The notes under the pieces: generated by a model
What the model saw: the letters and a program-made list of their open reading frames with translations, nothing else
What the model was told of the DNA's origin: nothing
Databases searched by the model: none
Part shown: positions 29,033-38,203 of the stretch, piece after piece
Numbering within the stretch: position 1 is the stretch's first letter
Layout: each line of letters starts with the position of its first letter
Translations under genes and position numbers: made by a program
DNA from: Rhodopseudomonas palustris
Lineage (GTDB): Bacteria; Pseudomonadota; Alphaproteobacteria; Rhizobiales; Xanthobacteraceae
Direction: 5' to 3'
Assembly: GCF_003031265.1 (NCBI RefSeq)
Contig: NZ_CP019966.1
Location: 248,001-312,000, forward strand
DNA length: 64,000 nucleotides

Positions 29033-29150
29033 TCATCCTTCGAGACGCGGCCAAATGGCCGCTCCTCAGGATGAGGTGCCTAGGCTCCAGGCAAGGCCTC
29101 ATGGTGAGGAGCCCGGCGGAGCCGGGCGTCTCGAACCATGATCTGTCCTG
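29033..29150. repeat. Palindromic repeat family C
   Basis: About 118 bp. The left half contains CCTCATCCTTCGAGACG and CTCCTCAGGATGAGG, the right half CCTCATGGTGAGGAGCC and CGGAGCCGGGCGTCTCGAA. The outer CGAGACG and CGTCTCG ends pair. The only copy in the window, between the methyltransferase and EVE genes; similar elements are known in Bradyrhizobium-type genomes (recall, not searched). Confidence 0.7.
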
Positions 29151-29161
29151 CTGTCCGTCCC

Positions 29162-29575
29162 CTAAAGCCCGCCCATCTTGCAGACCAGTTTCCATTCCTC
29201 GGCGGTGACCGGCTGCACTGACAGGCGCGAGTATTTCAGCAGCGCCATTTCGGCGAGGCGGGGCTCGGCCTTGATGGCGGCGAGGGTCACCGGCGTCTTC
29301 AAGGGCTTCTCGGCCTTGATATCGACGCAGACGAATTTGCCGCTGGCATCGGTTGGATCCGGGTAGGCTTCGCGGATGATCTCGGCGATGCCGACGATCT
29401 CCTTGCCCTCGTTGGAGTGATAGTAGAACGCGCGGTCGCCGCGCCGCATCGCCACCATGTGCAGCTTGGCGGAGTGATTGCGCACGCCGGTCCAGGCTTC
29501 GCCCTCGGCGCCCTTGGCGACCTGCTGGTCCCACGACCACACCGACGGCTCGGATTTCACCAGCCAATACGCCAC
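29162..29575 (-). CDS. EVE domain protein
   Basis: 137 residues from a GTG at 29575 that gives the canonical start AYWLVKSEPSVWSWDQ. EVE domains are PUA-like folds that bind modified bases in RNA or DNA. WTGVRNHSAKLHM, FYYHSNEGKEIVGIAEI and YPDPTD are typical. It sits 2 bp beyond gpsA on the same strand and is probably co-transcribed with it. Confidence 0.88.
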   Translation of the reverse strand: MAYWLVKSEPSVWSWDQQVAKGAEGEAWTGVRNHSAKLHMVAMRRGDRAFYYHSNEGKEIVGIAEIIREAYPDPTDASGKFVCVDIKAEKPLKTPVTLAAIKAEPRLAEMALLKYSRLSVQPVTAEEWKLVCKMGGL

Positions 29576-29577
29576 GT

Positions 29578-30567
29578 CTATTCCTCCGCCTTGAGCGGCC
29601 GCGTCAGCAGCCCTTCGATCGCGGCATCGACGCTGAGCTTGCCGCTCAGCACCGCCGCCACCGCGGTCGAGATCGGCATGTCGATGTCTTTCGCCTGCGC
29701 CATCTCCAGCAGCACCGGCGCGGTGTAGTAGCCTTCGGCGAGCTTGCCGTGCGCGGCGGTTTCGATCTGCTCGCCGCGGCCGAGCGCCATGCCGAACGAG
29801 AAATTGCGCGACTGCGGCGTCGAGCAGCACATCGTCAGATCGCCGAGCCCCGACAGGCCATGCATGGTTTCGATTCGCGCCCCATAGGCCTTGCCGAACC
29901 GCACCAGCTCCACGAAGCCGCGCGTCGTCATCGCCGCCAGCGCTGACGCGCCGAGCTGACGGCCCTCGACGATGCCGGCGGCGATCGCCAGCACGTTCTT
30001 GGTAGCGCCGCCGAGTTCGACGCCGCGCACATCGGTCGAATGATACGGGCGGAAGCTGCCGGAGTTCATCGCCTGGGCCAGCGCCTGTGCGCAGGCCGCA
30101 TCGGTGGCGGCGATCGTCACCGCGGTCGGCAGTCCGCGCGCCACGTCCGCCGCAAAGCTCGGCCCCGAGAGGATCGCCGGGATCGCAGCCGGTGCCGCTT
30201 CAGCAACGATCTCGGTCATGAACCGGTGGGTGCCGTGCTCGATGCCCTTGGCGCAGGCGACCAGCGGGGTTCGCGGCGCGATCAGCGGCTGCAGCGACGT
30301 GACCACCTGGCGCAGCACCTGTGCCGGCACCACCAGCAACAGCGCGTCGGCGCGCGCCGCCTCGGCGAGGTCGCGCGTCACCTGGATCGAGGGTTCGAGC
30401 CGCACGCCGGGCAGGAAGCGGCTCTCACGCGCCGCAATCAGATGCTCGGCATTGCCGGCATCATGCTCCCACAGCGTCACGTTTCGGCCAGCCCGCGCGG
30501 CGGTCTGCGCCAGCGCCGTGCCCCAGGCTCCGCCTCCGAGCACGGCAATCGAATTCAACGAACTCAT
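29578..30567 (-). CDS. gpsA: NAD(P)-dependent glycerol-3-phosphate dehydrogenase
   Basis: 329 residues. It reduces dihydroxyacetone phosphate to sn-glycerol 3-phosphate for phospholipid synthesis. [21 protein letters not shown] is the dinucleotide-binding loop; [39 protein letters not shown] (catalytic Lys) and [12 protein letters not shown] are family motifs. An alternative ATG at 30582 adds five residues. Part of a tsaD-gpsA-EVE run on the minus strand. Confidence 0.95.
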   Translation of the reverse strand: MSSLNSIAVLGGGAWGTALAQTAARAGRNVTLWEHDAGNAEHLIAARESRFLPGVRLEPSIQVTRDLAEAARADALLLVVPAQVLRQVVTSLQPLIAPRTPLVACAKGIEHGTHRFMTEIVAEAAPAAIPAILSGPSFAADVARGLPTAVTIAATDAACAQALAQAMNSGSFRPYHSTDVRGVELGGATKNVLAIAAGIVEGRQLGASALAAMTTRGFVELVRFGKAYGARIETMHGLSGLGDLTMCCSTPQSRNFSFGMALGRGEQIETAAHGKLAEGYYTAPVLLEMAQAKDIDMPISTAVAAVLSGKLSVDAAIEGLLTRPLKAEE

Positions 30568-30603
30568 CGCAACATCATCCAAGCCACCGACTTGAGCCCG
30601 GCC

Positions 30604-31695
30604 TTAGAACCCGGCACGCGTGTTGGCAAATTTGGCCGGCGCGGTGGCGTTGGCGTCGAGCAGCCAGCGCGCGCGCGGCGCGGTATCCATCGTGTCGGTG
30701 AGGCCTAGCGCCAGCCGTTCGGCGCCGGCCCAGGCGATCATCGCGCCATTATCGGTACACAGGGCCGGCGGCGGCACGATCAGCGTGGTCTGCGCTTTCG
30801 CGGCGACCTCGCGCAGCATCCGCCGGATCGCCTGATTGGCGGCGACGCCGCCGGCCGCAACCAGCGCTTTCGGCGGGCCGAACCGTTCCTTGAACAGCCG
30901 CAGGCCGGCGCCGAGCCGGTCGGCCACCGACTCCAGCACCGCCGCCTGGAAGCCGGCGCATAGATCGGCGATGTCCTGCGGATCGAGCGGCGTCAGCTTG
31001 CCGGCCTCGTTGCGCACCGCCGTCTTCAGGCCGGACAGGGAGAAATTGGCATCCTGCCGGCCGAGCATCGGGCGGGGGAATGCGAACCGGTTGGGATCGC
31101 CGGCTTCGGCCGCGCGTTCGACCTGAGGGCCGCCGGGGTAGGGCAGGCCGAGCATCTTGGCGATCTTGTCGAACGCCTCGCCGACCGCGTCGTCGACCGT
31201 GGTCCCCAGCCGGACGTAGTTACCGACACCGAGCACCGCGACAATCTGGGTGTGGCCGCCGGAGGCGAGGAACAGGCAGTAGGGAAACTCCACCGCGTCG
31301 GTCAGCCGCGGCGTCAGCGCGTGGGCTTCGAGGTGATTGACCGCAATCAGCGGCGTGCCGTGCACCAGCGCAATCGCCTTCGCGGTGGTCAGCCCGACGA
31401 TGACGCCGCCGATCAGTCCGGGCCCGGCGGCCGCAGCGACGCCCGACAACCCGGCGAATGCCACGCCGGCTTCGTTCATCGCCGCCGCGATGATGCCGTC
31501 GAGCACATCGACATGGGCGCGCGCGGCGATCTCAGGGACGACGCCACCAAACGGGGCGTGTTCGTCGGTCTGAGAGCGTACGATATTGGAGAGAAGCCGG
31601 CCGCTGCCGTCGGCGCGGCGCTCGACCACGGCGGCTGCGGTTTCATCGCAGGTGGTCTCGATCCCCAGCACCAGCAAGGCTTGTTCACTAGTCAA
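30604..31695 (-). CDS. tsaD: tRNA threonylcarbamoyltransferase component TsaD
   Basis: 363 residues from a TTG at 31695, giving [21 protein letters not shown]. The next upstream ATG (31749) would add an unusual Arg-rich stretch. It transfers the threonylcarbamoyl group to A37 of ANN-decoding tRNAs with Tsa[13 protein letters not shown] carries the metal-binding HxxxH, and [29 protein letters not shown] and [12 protein letters not shown] are kinase-like ASKHA motifs. Divergent from hemD. Confidence 0.93.
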   Translation of the reverse strand: MTSEQALLVLGIETTCDETAAAVVERRADGSGRLLSNIVRSQTDEHAPFGGVVPEIAARAHVDVLDGIIAAAMNEAGVAFAGLSGVAAAAGPGLIGGVIVGLTTAKAIALVHGTPLIAVNHLEAHALTPRLTDAVEFPYCLFLASGGHTQIVAVLGVGNYVRLGTTVDDAVGEAFDKIAKMLGLPYPGGPQVERAAEAGDPNRFAFPRPMLGRQDANFSLSGLKTAVRNEAGKLTPLDPQDIADLCAGFQAAVLESVADRLGAGLRLFKERFGPPKALVAAGGVAANQAIRRMLREVAAKAQTTLIVPPPALCTDNGAMIAWAGAERLALGLTDTMDTAPRARWLLDANATAPAKFANTRAGF

Positions 31696-31919
31696 ATTGA
31701 GCCCTTGCGTTTGCGCCCGAACCGGCGTTCTCCTTGCCTCGCGTAGCATTGCGGGGTCTTGGAATGCAATCATCCCCTTGGCGCCCTGCGGCCCCGGCAG
31801 ATTGCGTGGGAGCGGCGAAGCGGGGTGCTGCGGCGCGACCGGTTTTCACGCGGCTCAGGGTCATGCGGCCGGGCTACTTCGGATTCACTCTCATCAATCG
31901 ACAGCCGAGGACGTAACGC

Positions 31920-32666
31920 GTGGCTTTGCTCGTCACCCGCCCGCAACCCGACGGCGACGCGACTGCGAAGACGCTGCGCGCCAAGGGTTATGACGTGTTG
32001 CTGGCGCCGATGCTGCGGTTCGAGCCGGTGCCTTTCCCCGACGATCCGGATGCGCACTACACCGGCGTGATCGTCACCAGCGCCAATGCGCTGCGTGCGC
32101 TGGACGACCAGCCGGTGCTGGCGCGGCTGTTGAAACTGCCGCTGTTCGCGGTCGGCAAGCACACCGCCCGCAAGGCGCAGGACGCCGGCTTTAGCGACGT
32201 GATCATCGCCGACGGCGATGCGGCCAAGCTCAGGATCAAGATCCGAGACACCTTCAGCGGGAAAGACAAGCGCGCTGGCGCGTTGCTGTATCTGGCGGGC
32301 GCCGATCTGTCGCGCGACCTCGCCGGCGAATTGCGCGAAGATGGCTTCGAGGTGGTGATGCAGACGGCCTACCGGATGGTGCCGGTGCCGAGCCTGCCGG
32401 CCGAGGTGTGCGACGCTTTCGCGGCTAATCGCATCGAGGCTGTGCTGCACTACTCGCGGCGCAGCGCCCGGGCGTTCATCGACGCGACGCGGACCTCCGG
32501 CATCGAGATTTCGGCGCTGGCGATTCCGCAATGCTGCCTGTCGGAGGCGGTCTCCGAGGTGGTGCGCGAAGCCGGCGCCAACCAGGTGATGGTGGCGCGC
32601 AAGCCGGACGAAAAGGCGCTGCTCGAAGCGCTGGATCGGGCGCTCAGCCCGGCCAAAGTGAATTGA
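31920..32666 (+). CDS. hemD: Uroporphyrinogen-III synthase
   Basis: 248 residues from a GTG at 31920. It cyclises hydroxymethylbilane to uroporphyrinogen III, the precursor of heme, siroheme, B12 and bacteriochlorophyll. The family is poorly conserved, but the LLVTRPQPDGDATAKTLRAKG start, VIVTSANALRAL, VGKHTARKAQDAGF, and LHYSRRSARAFI blocks are diagnostic. It heads an operon with a mitofilin-like and a HemY_N protein; hemC, its usual upstream partner in related genomes, is not present here. Confidence 0.93.
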   Translation: MALLVTRPQPDGDATAKTLRAKGYDVLLAPMLRFEPVPFPDDPDAHYTGVIVTSANALRALDDQPVLARLLKLPLFAVGKHTARKAQDAGFSDVIIADGDAAKLRIKIRDTFSGKDKRAGALLYLAGADLSRDLAGELREDGFEVVMQTAYRMVPVPSLPAEVCDAFAANRIEAVLHYSRRSARAFIDATRTSGIEISALAIPQCCLSEAVSEVVREAGANQVMVARKPDEKALLEALDRALSPAKVN

Positions 32667-32717
32667 TGCCGCGCCGGACCGCCGGCGCCGACAGGTAGCG
32701 ACGAGGAAAATCCAGGG

Positions 32718-34127
32718 ATGGTCCAGAACAGGCCCGAACACGAACAGGCTGCGGAACCGGCCGAGCTGGCTCAGCCGACCGGCGAGGAGATCAGTGCCGC
32801 GCCCGCCGGTGCCGAGGCGGAAGCCGCAGCGGAGACAGCACCCGAGGCCGAACCGGCGCGGGGACCGGAGCAGGCGTTCGACATCGCCGCCGATCAGCGC
32901 GAGCAAGCCGAACAGGCTGCCGGGCTGCCGGAACCGGAATTTGCCACCACCACGGCTGCAGCCGATGCGTCGGCGACCGCGCAAAGCTCCGCAGCGCCGC
33001 GGAACAGCATCGCGTCGCTGATCCTGCCGCCGGTCCTGACGATCGCGATCGCCACCGGCCTCGTGGTCGGCGCCGCCAAGATGGAGCTGTTGCCGCAGTT
33101 CCTGTCGTCGACCAGCGTCACCGCCCCGCAGGCCGACCCGACGGCCCTCGACGCGCTGAACGCACGGATCGCCAAGCTCGAAGCCGCTCCCGCAACCGGC
33201 GGCGCCGCAGCCGCGCCGAGCGACACCGCGGCGCTGGAAGCGCTCGCGATCCGGATCACCAACCTCGAAGCGCGGCCAAAGGCGGCAGCCGATGGCGCTG
33301 CCACTTCCGATCCCGCCGCTACCGGCCGGATCGACGCGCTGGAGAAGTCGGTGGCGTCGCTGCGTGACGATCTGACCGCGCTACGCGGCCAGACCGATCA
33401 GCTCGCCGCGACCATCAAGGAGCTGAAGGCGTCTCCGGACGCCAGCGCGGGCGAGGCCAAGCCGACTGCGGACGCCGCCGCCGCCGACAAAACGGCCGCG
33501 CTGGAGCAGACCACCGCCGCAATGGCGGCGATCGATCGGCGCCTCGGCGCACTGGAAACTGCCGCCAAGGCCGAGGCGGAGAAACCGGCGCCGAAGACGG
33601 CTCCAGCCGAAGACGGCGCGCTGCGCCGCGCGGTCGCCGCCACCTTGCTCGACCTCGCGGTGACGCAGGGCCAACCGTTTCAGGCACTGCTGAAGGCCGC
33701 GGCGCCGCTGGCGCCCGATGCAGCCGCGCTGAAGCCGCTCGACCGCTTCGCTGCGACCGGCGTGCCGAGCGCCCGTGCGCTCGGCCAGGAGCTGGTCGAT
33801 CAGCTGCCCGGCCTGCTGCCCGACAAGAGCACCACGAACGCCAACTTCATCGACCGGTTTCAGGCCAACGCCGAGCGGCTGGTGAAGATTCAGCGTTCGG
33901 ACGCGGTCGAAGGCATCGATCGCACCGCGATCGTCGGCCGGCTGACCGCGGCCGGCAAGCAGGGCGACATCGCCGCCGCGCTGAAGGAGCTGAAAGCGCT
34001 TGCGCCGGGTGACCGCGCTCCTGTTCAATCCTGGATCGACAAGGCCGAGGCGCGCGACCAAGCGCTCGCCGCGTCCCATCAATTCGCCACCGCAGCGCTC
34101 GGGTCGCTGCAGAAACCGTCGCCATAG
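32718..34127 (+). CDS. Mitofilin-like (COG4223) inner-membrane protein
   Basis: 469 residues. An acidic Ala/Glu/Pro-rich cytoplasmic N-terminus (about 1-95) precedes one transmembrane helix (about 100-122, LILPPVLTIAIATGLVVGAA). A long Ala-rich coiled-coil region follows, and a folded C-terminal domain begins near DGALRRAVAATLLDLAV. This layout matches alphaproteobacterial relatives of mitochondrial mitofilin/Mic60, often encoded between hemD and hemY. It starts 51 bp after hemD and lies 8 bp before the next gene. Confidence 0.88.
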   Translation: MVQNRPEHEQAAEPAELAQPTGEEISAAPAGAEAEAAAETAPEAEPARGPEQAFDIAADQREQAEQAAGLPEPEFATTTAAADASATAQSSAAPRNSIASLILPPVLTIAIATGLVVGAAKMELLPQFLSSTSVTAPQADPTALDALNARIAKLEAAPATGGAAAAPSDTAALEALAIRITNLEARPKAAADGAATSDPAATGRIDALEKSVASLRDDLTALRGQTDQLAATIKELKASPDASAGEAKPTADAAAADKTAALEQTTAAMAAIDRRLGALETAAKAEAEKPAPKTAPAEDGALRRAVAATLLDLAVTQGQPFQALLKAAAPLAPDAAALKPLDRFAATGVPSARALGQELVDQLPGLLPDKSTTNANFIDRFQANAERLVKIQRSDAVEGIDRTAIVGRLTAAGKQGDIAAALKELKALAPGDRAPVQSWIDKAEARDQALAASHQFATAALGSLQKPSP

Positions 34128-34135
34128 GTCTGCCC

Positions 34136-35836
34136 ATGCTGCGCATCGTTCTGTTTCTCGTGATCATCGCGCTCGCGGCGGCGGGCGCTGCCTGGGTGGC
34201 CGAACAGCCCGGCGAAGTGGTGCTGTCGTGGAACGACTGGAAGGCGTCGATGACGCTACCAGTGTTCGCGCTGGTGCTCGGCGCCGGCGTCGTCGCCGTG
34301 ATGCTGGCCTGGGCGGTCATCCTCGGCGTGCTGCGCGCACCCGGCTGGATGAAGCGCGGCCGCAGCTCGCGGCGCAGCGCCCGCGCCCGCAACGCCATCA
34401 CCCAGGGCCTGCTCGCCGTCGGCCATGGCGACAGCAGCGCCGCCCGTGCCCACGCCAACGCGGCGCGGCGCCATGCCCCGCACGATCCGCTCGCTCTGCT
34501 GCTGCAAGCGCAGTCGGCGCAGCTCGAAGGCGACCGCGAAGGCGCCCGCCGTGCGTTCCTGGCAATGGCCGCCCGCAAGGACACCAAGTCGCTCGGCATG
34601 CGCGGGCTGTATATCGAGGCGCAGCGCGCCGACGATCCCTATGCGGCCCTGGCGATCGCCGAAGAAGCGCTGCGGCTGCAGCCGACCTGTGCCTGGGCGT
34701 CGCAGGCGGTGCTCGGGTTCCGCTGCGCCCGCTCGGACTGGACCGGCGCGCTGGAGATTCTCGAGCGCAATCTCTCGGCTGGCCTGATCGACAAGAAGGC
34801 GTTTCGCCGGCAGCGTGCGGTGCTGCTGACCGCGCGAGCGACCGATCTGGAAGAAAGCGACGAGAGCCTTGCCCGCGACAGCGCGCTGGAAGCCAACAAG
34901 CTGGCGCCGACCCTGGTGCCGGCGGCGGTGCTGGCAGCGAAATATCTGGCCGAAGCCCATCAGGTTCGGCGCGCCATGAAGGTGATCGAGGCCGCCTGGC
35001 AGGCGCAGCCGCATCCGGATCTGGCCTCGACCTACGCCAACCTGAAACCGGGCGACACCGCGACTGCGCGGCTCGGCCGGGTCGAGAATCTGGTCGCCAA
35101 GGGTCCGCAGCAACTCGAGAGCGCGGTTGCGATCGCCCGCGCTGCGATCGACGCTGGCTCGTTCAGCCGCGCCCGCGCCGCACTGCAGCCCTATCTCGAC
35201 ATGCCGACCCAGCGCGTCGCGATGCTGATGGCCGAGATCGAACATGGCGATCGCGGCGACACCGCGAAAGCGCGGGCTTGGACGCTGCGGGCAGTACGCG
35301 CGCTGCACGACCCGGTGTGGACCGCCGACGGCTACGTGTCGGATCACTGGCGGCCGGTGTCGCCGGTCACCGGACGGCTCGACGCGTTCCAGTGGCAAGT
35401 GCCGGTGTCGGCGTTGCCGTCCAACAAGGTCGAGGTGATCGACGACAAGTTCCACGACGCCCTGATCGCCTCGGCGGCCGGCGAAGCGCTTCCCGCCAGC
35501 ACGACGGCGGAAGCCGTCACCGTCACGGTGGAGGCGGCCCCGGAAGCACCGATCGTGACGCCGAAAGAAACCACCGTTGTGGCCGATGAGCCAGCAAAAC
35601 TGGACAAGCCCGCCAAGGCGACCGAGGCTCCGACTGAGGTGGCGACCGCACCGGCGTCGTCTGCGGCGCCGCTGTTCCACCGCCGCAAGGAGGCGGCCCC
35701 GGTGATTCCGATCGTGCGGGCTCCCGACGATCCAGGTGTCGACGAAGACGCGGCACCTGAAGAGTTCGCCGAACGCTCGCAGGCGCCTGCGGCAGGGCAG
35801 AGCACTGGCTGGCGGGGTTACCGGCCGCCGCGCTGA
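34136..35836 (+). CDS. HemY N-terminal-domain TPR membrane protein
   Basis: 566 residues. Two hydrophobic segments (about 1-20 and 38-65) make a hairpin anchor, followed by a region of tetratricopeptide-like helices (from about residue 80 to 430) and a low-complexity Ala/Thr/Pro tail. The VVLSWNDWKASMTLPVFALVL start is typical of the HemY_N family, which accompanies heme genes but is not protoporphyrinogen oxidase. Last gene of the hemD operon; a tRNA gene follows 157 bp later. Confidence 0.88.
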   Translation: MLRIVLFLVIIALAAAGAAWVAEQPGEVVLSWNDWKASMTLPVFALVLGAGVVAVMLAWAVILGVLRAPGWMKRGRSSRRSARARNAITQGLLAVGHGDSSAARAHANAARRHAPHDPLALLLQAQSAQLEGDREGARRAFLAMAARKDTKSLGMRGLYIEAQRADDPYAALAIAEEALRLQPTCAWASQAVLGFRCARSDWTGALEILERNLSAGLIDKKAFRRQRAVLLTARATDLEESDESLARDSALEANKLAPTLVPAAVLAAKYLAEAHQVRRAMKVIEAAWQAQPHPDLASTYANLKPGDTATARLGRVENLVAKGPQQLESAVAIARAAIDAGSFSRARAALQPYLDMPTQRVAMLMAEIEHGDRGDTAKARAWTLRAVRALHDPVWTADGYVSDHWRPVSPVTGRLDAFQWQVPVSALPSNKVEVIDDKFHDALIASAAGEALPASTTAEAVTVTVEAAPEAPIVTPKETTVVADEPAKLDKPAKATEAPTEVATAPASSAAPLFHRRKEAAPVIPIVRAPDDPGVDEDAAPEEFAERSQAPAAGQSTGWRGYRPPR

Positions 35837-35993
35837 GCCCACGGCGCGCTTCTGTTATTGGGACGACGTTCAACAAAACCACACCGGCGGCCGCTCCGAC
35901 CGCCGGTTCAGGCACCCTGGTTCTTGCCAATCAGGCCGCCGCCCGATATCAGGAGCCGACGTTTCGGGCCGCTTCGTCAGCGCGCTCGCGGTC

Positions 35994-36069
35994 GCCGCAA
36001 TAGCTCAGCTGGTAGAGCACGTCATTCGTAATGACGGGGTCGGGGGTTCGAATCCCTCTTGCGGCACCA
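35994..36069 (+). tRNA. tRNA-Thr (anticodon CGU)
   Basis: 76-nt cloverleaf: acceptor GCCGCAA pairs with TTGCGGC; D-stem GCTC/GAGC; anticodon stem CGTCA/TGACG with loop TTCGTAA, so anticodon CGU reading ACG; T-loop TTCGAAT; discriminator A and encoded CCA at 36067-36069. Confidence 0.95.
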
Positions 36070-36569
36070 CCTTTCTTCCTTCACCCGCACCGATCCTGAT
36101 CCGCCACGCCACGCGTGAGTTTGGGTGCAGCCATGCCTCGGCTTCAAGGGCTTGGTCGGGACACTTCCGAAGCAATCGCGTCCAGCGGAACATCTCTGTT
36201 GTCCCGGGTGTAATCTAGACGCCGAGCAGGTCTCCATCCTGGCTCGCTCAAGCGCTTGGCACGACCAGGCATGCCTTGGAGCGAACACCTGTCTGGCTGC
36301 ATCGAACGCCCAGCGGAGCGTTCGGAGACATAGTCGACACATCGGACTGCGTTGGACGGGGCAGGGGGCGACGCTCTGTATCTTGGCCAAGCACAACCTC
36401 AAGACATTCGCCTGCCCCAAATAGAAAAGCCCGCGCGATGCGCGGGCTTTTGTTGGTACCGGCTCACCCGCCAGGGTGAGCCTCAATGTGATGATCTCAA
36501 CGCTTGGTTTTGATCGTCGCGCCTTCAATGACTCGAGGAGGCGCGTTCAGGGTCGTGGAGAGGCGCCGA
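36070..36569. other. 500-bp stretch between tRNA-Thr and the HAMP gene, with a terminator
   Basis: No convincing protein gene. The only plus-strand frame (36125-36424) lacks a ribosome-binding site and domain features. A strong terminator lies at 36425-36451, far from the tRNA, so an unannotated small transcript may occupy 36080-36450. Confidence 0.45.
36425..36451. terminator. Bidirectional rho-independent terminator
   Basis: Perfect 12-bp stem (36425-36436, 36440-36451) with a 3-nt loop and AAAA/TTTT flanks, about 355 nt after tRNA-Thr and 118 nt from the minus-strand gene end. Confidence 0.85.
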
Positions 36570-37352
36570 TCAGGCGCGCTTCGGAACGCCCAAACCGTTG
36601 TGCAGCCAGCTGCTCCACGATCGCGACAGCGTCTCGCTGACCGTCCGGCCGTCCGTGAACAGCATCTCGCGGGCGTTGCTGACGGCCCCCTTCAGATCCA
36701 TCCACATTTCCTTGAGATTGGCCAGAATACCGTTCGTGCCGTCGAGGACGCGATGGCTCTTCAGCTTGGCCAGCTCGATCAGAGACTGCTGGATCTTGGC
36801 GATCGACCGCGCGATCCGGCCGATTTCATCCGAGCGGCTCAGCGCATGGATGCGAACGCTGGTGTCGCCAGAGGCGAGGCGTTCCACGTCCTTCTCCAGT
36901 TCGCCGAGCGGGGCGAGCAGGCCGCGCGAAATCCGGGTGCCGACCAGACCGACCACCGCGAACACCACGACACCGGCGAGCAGCAGCATGGTGCGGGCAG
37001 CGCCGACACCGTAATCCGGAGTCGAGGTGACCACCGTCTCCGAAGCCTGAACCACCAGACCCTGACCTTCGTACGACGCCGGCATCACCACCGGCCCGGC
37101 ATCCTGCTGCATCACCAGCATGCCGACGATGCTGCCGTCCGCGGCGCGGACTGGCGACAGCGTCGCTCCCCCTTGGCCGACCAAGCGGTCGAGCGACGCA
37201 ACGCTCGCGGCCTGCTTGGCATGGCTATCGGTGACCTTGTGCAAGACCATTTCGCCGACACCACCGATGGCGACCGAGGCGAACAGCGTAATTCCCAAGA
37301 CGAGGATCGAGATCTTCTGGGCTAGGTTTCGGTTGGACAGATCGAATTGCAT
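36570..37352 (-). CDS. HAMP-domain membrane protein without a signalling domain
   Basis: 260 residues from the ATG at 37352 (GGAGAAC site upstream). Transmembrane helix 1 at about 14-34 and helix 2 at about 121-143 flank a periplasmic loop of about 85 residues (HKVTDSHAKQAASVASLD...). HAMP follows (GTRISRGLLAPLGELEKDVE, DEIGRIARSIAKIQQSL). The remaining 70 residues are predicted helical but contain no MCP signalling hairpin, kinase or cyclase domain. It may be a truncated chemoreceptor or an accessory sensor. Confidence 0.8.
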   Translation of the reverse strand: MQFDLSNRNLAQKISILVLGITLFASVAIGGVGEMVLHKVTDSHAKQAASVASLDRLVGQGGATLSPVRAADGSIVGMLVMQQDAGPVVMPASYEGQGLVVQASETVVTSTPDYGVGAARTMLLLAGVVVFAVVGLVGTRISRGLLAPLGELEKDVERLASGDTSVRIHALSRSDEIGRIARSIAKIQQSLIELAKLKSHRVLDGTNGILANLKEMWMDLKGAVSNAREMLFTDGRTVSETLSRSWSSWLHNGLGVPKRA

Positions 37353-38203
37353 CGTAGTTCTCCAGCTTTCTTCAATTAGGGGCGGCTTGCCCCCTAAGGT
37401 GAACAGCGTGAACAACGCTTTACTTATTAACGTTAACGATTTGCTAACTCCCGCGTAGACCTGCTTGGGACCACGCTAAGAAAACGCCTCACGCTGGAAC
37501 GGTGAACGAGCGCTGGTAACCAGGCACTCGTTCGAGAGAATCGCGAATCACCATGAGCCAATTAGCCGTCTAACTCTTTGATTAAACAGGTAGTTGCTCA
37601 GTAAAACACGATCCGTGGAATCAGTTTTGCTCCGATTCGCGCGGCTGTAAATATACAGAGAAGTCAGTACCGGCGCTTGCCCCGCGACAATAGGAGTACG
37701 CGAGCTTCACTCTTTTAACGGAGCAATGATCGAGCGGTGTTCGTTTACTAATTCCCGACACCGGACATACCGCTCCGCCGGTCACCGGTCATGCCGAAGT
37801 AACAATCAGCGACAGCGCTGCCTCGCGGCTTGCGCAGTCACGCGAAGCTCATGGTCATCGCCTGGAGGCCGATCCGGGCGCCTTCATTCGGCGAACGCTC
37901 CGCCCGCGCAGGCCAGCTGACGCGCCGCGACCCTATGCCGCTGGCCATGCTGCGCCGCGGTCCGGCGCCACCGCCCGAACGTGGCGACAGATGCGAATGC
38001 TTCGTTTTGATCCAGAGCAAAGACGAGTCTCCGTTTCCGGGGCTCCCTTCGCACCGCGGCAACGGCGCTGCCGGCTTTTCGACGGGCCAACAGCCGCGCG
38101 AGGCGATCCAATCCCTGCTTCCCCTCGGCAGCGGCCATGGTCTCATCGCACTCGTTCAGCAATCTGCTTTTTTGGTCGAGGGCAACCAGATCGAGTGCGT
38201 GCC
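37353..38203. other. Long intergenic region, relatively AT-rich between 37420 and 37780
   Basis: 851 bp between divergent genes. The part next to the HAMP gene is less GC-rich than its surroundings and includes TTAACGTTAA near 37427 and a near-CtrA box. Short ORFs here are not supported. Some of the right end could be a 5' extension of the B12-domain gene, whose start is uncertain. Confidence 0.45.

Noticed and set aside
31734..31916. hemC remnant upstream of hemD
   Set aside because: Translation in three frames shows no porphobilinogen deaminase motifs.
36125..36424. 99-codon plus-strand ORF after tRNA-Thr
   Set aside because: No ribosome-binding site, no signal or domain features, and composition unlike neighbouring genes. 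Kept only as part of an unexplained interval.
37830..38203. Long N-terminal extension or separate gene before the B12-domain protein
   Set aside because: The upstream part is Arg/Pro-rich in all frames without conserved character, consistent with non-coding GC-rich DNA; the true start is still uncertain.
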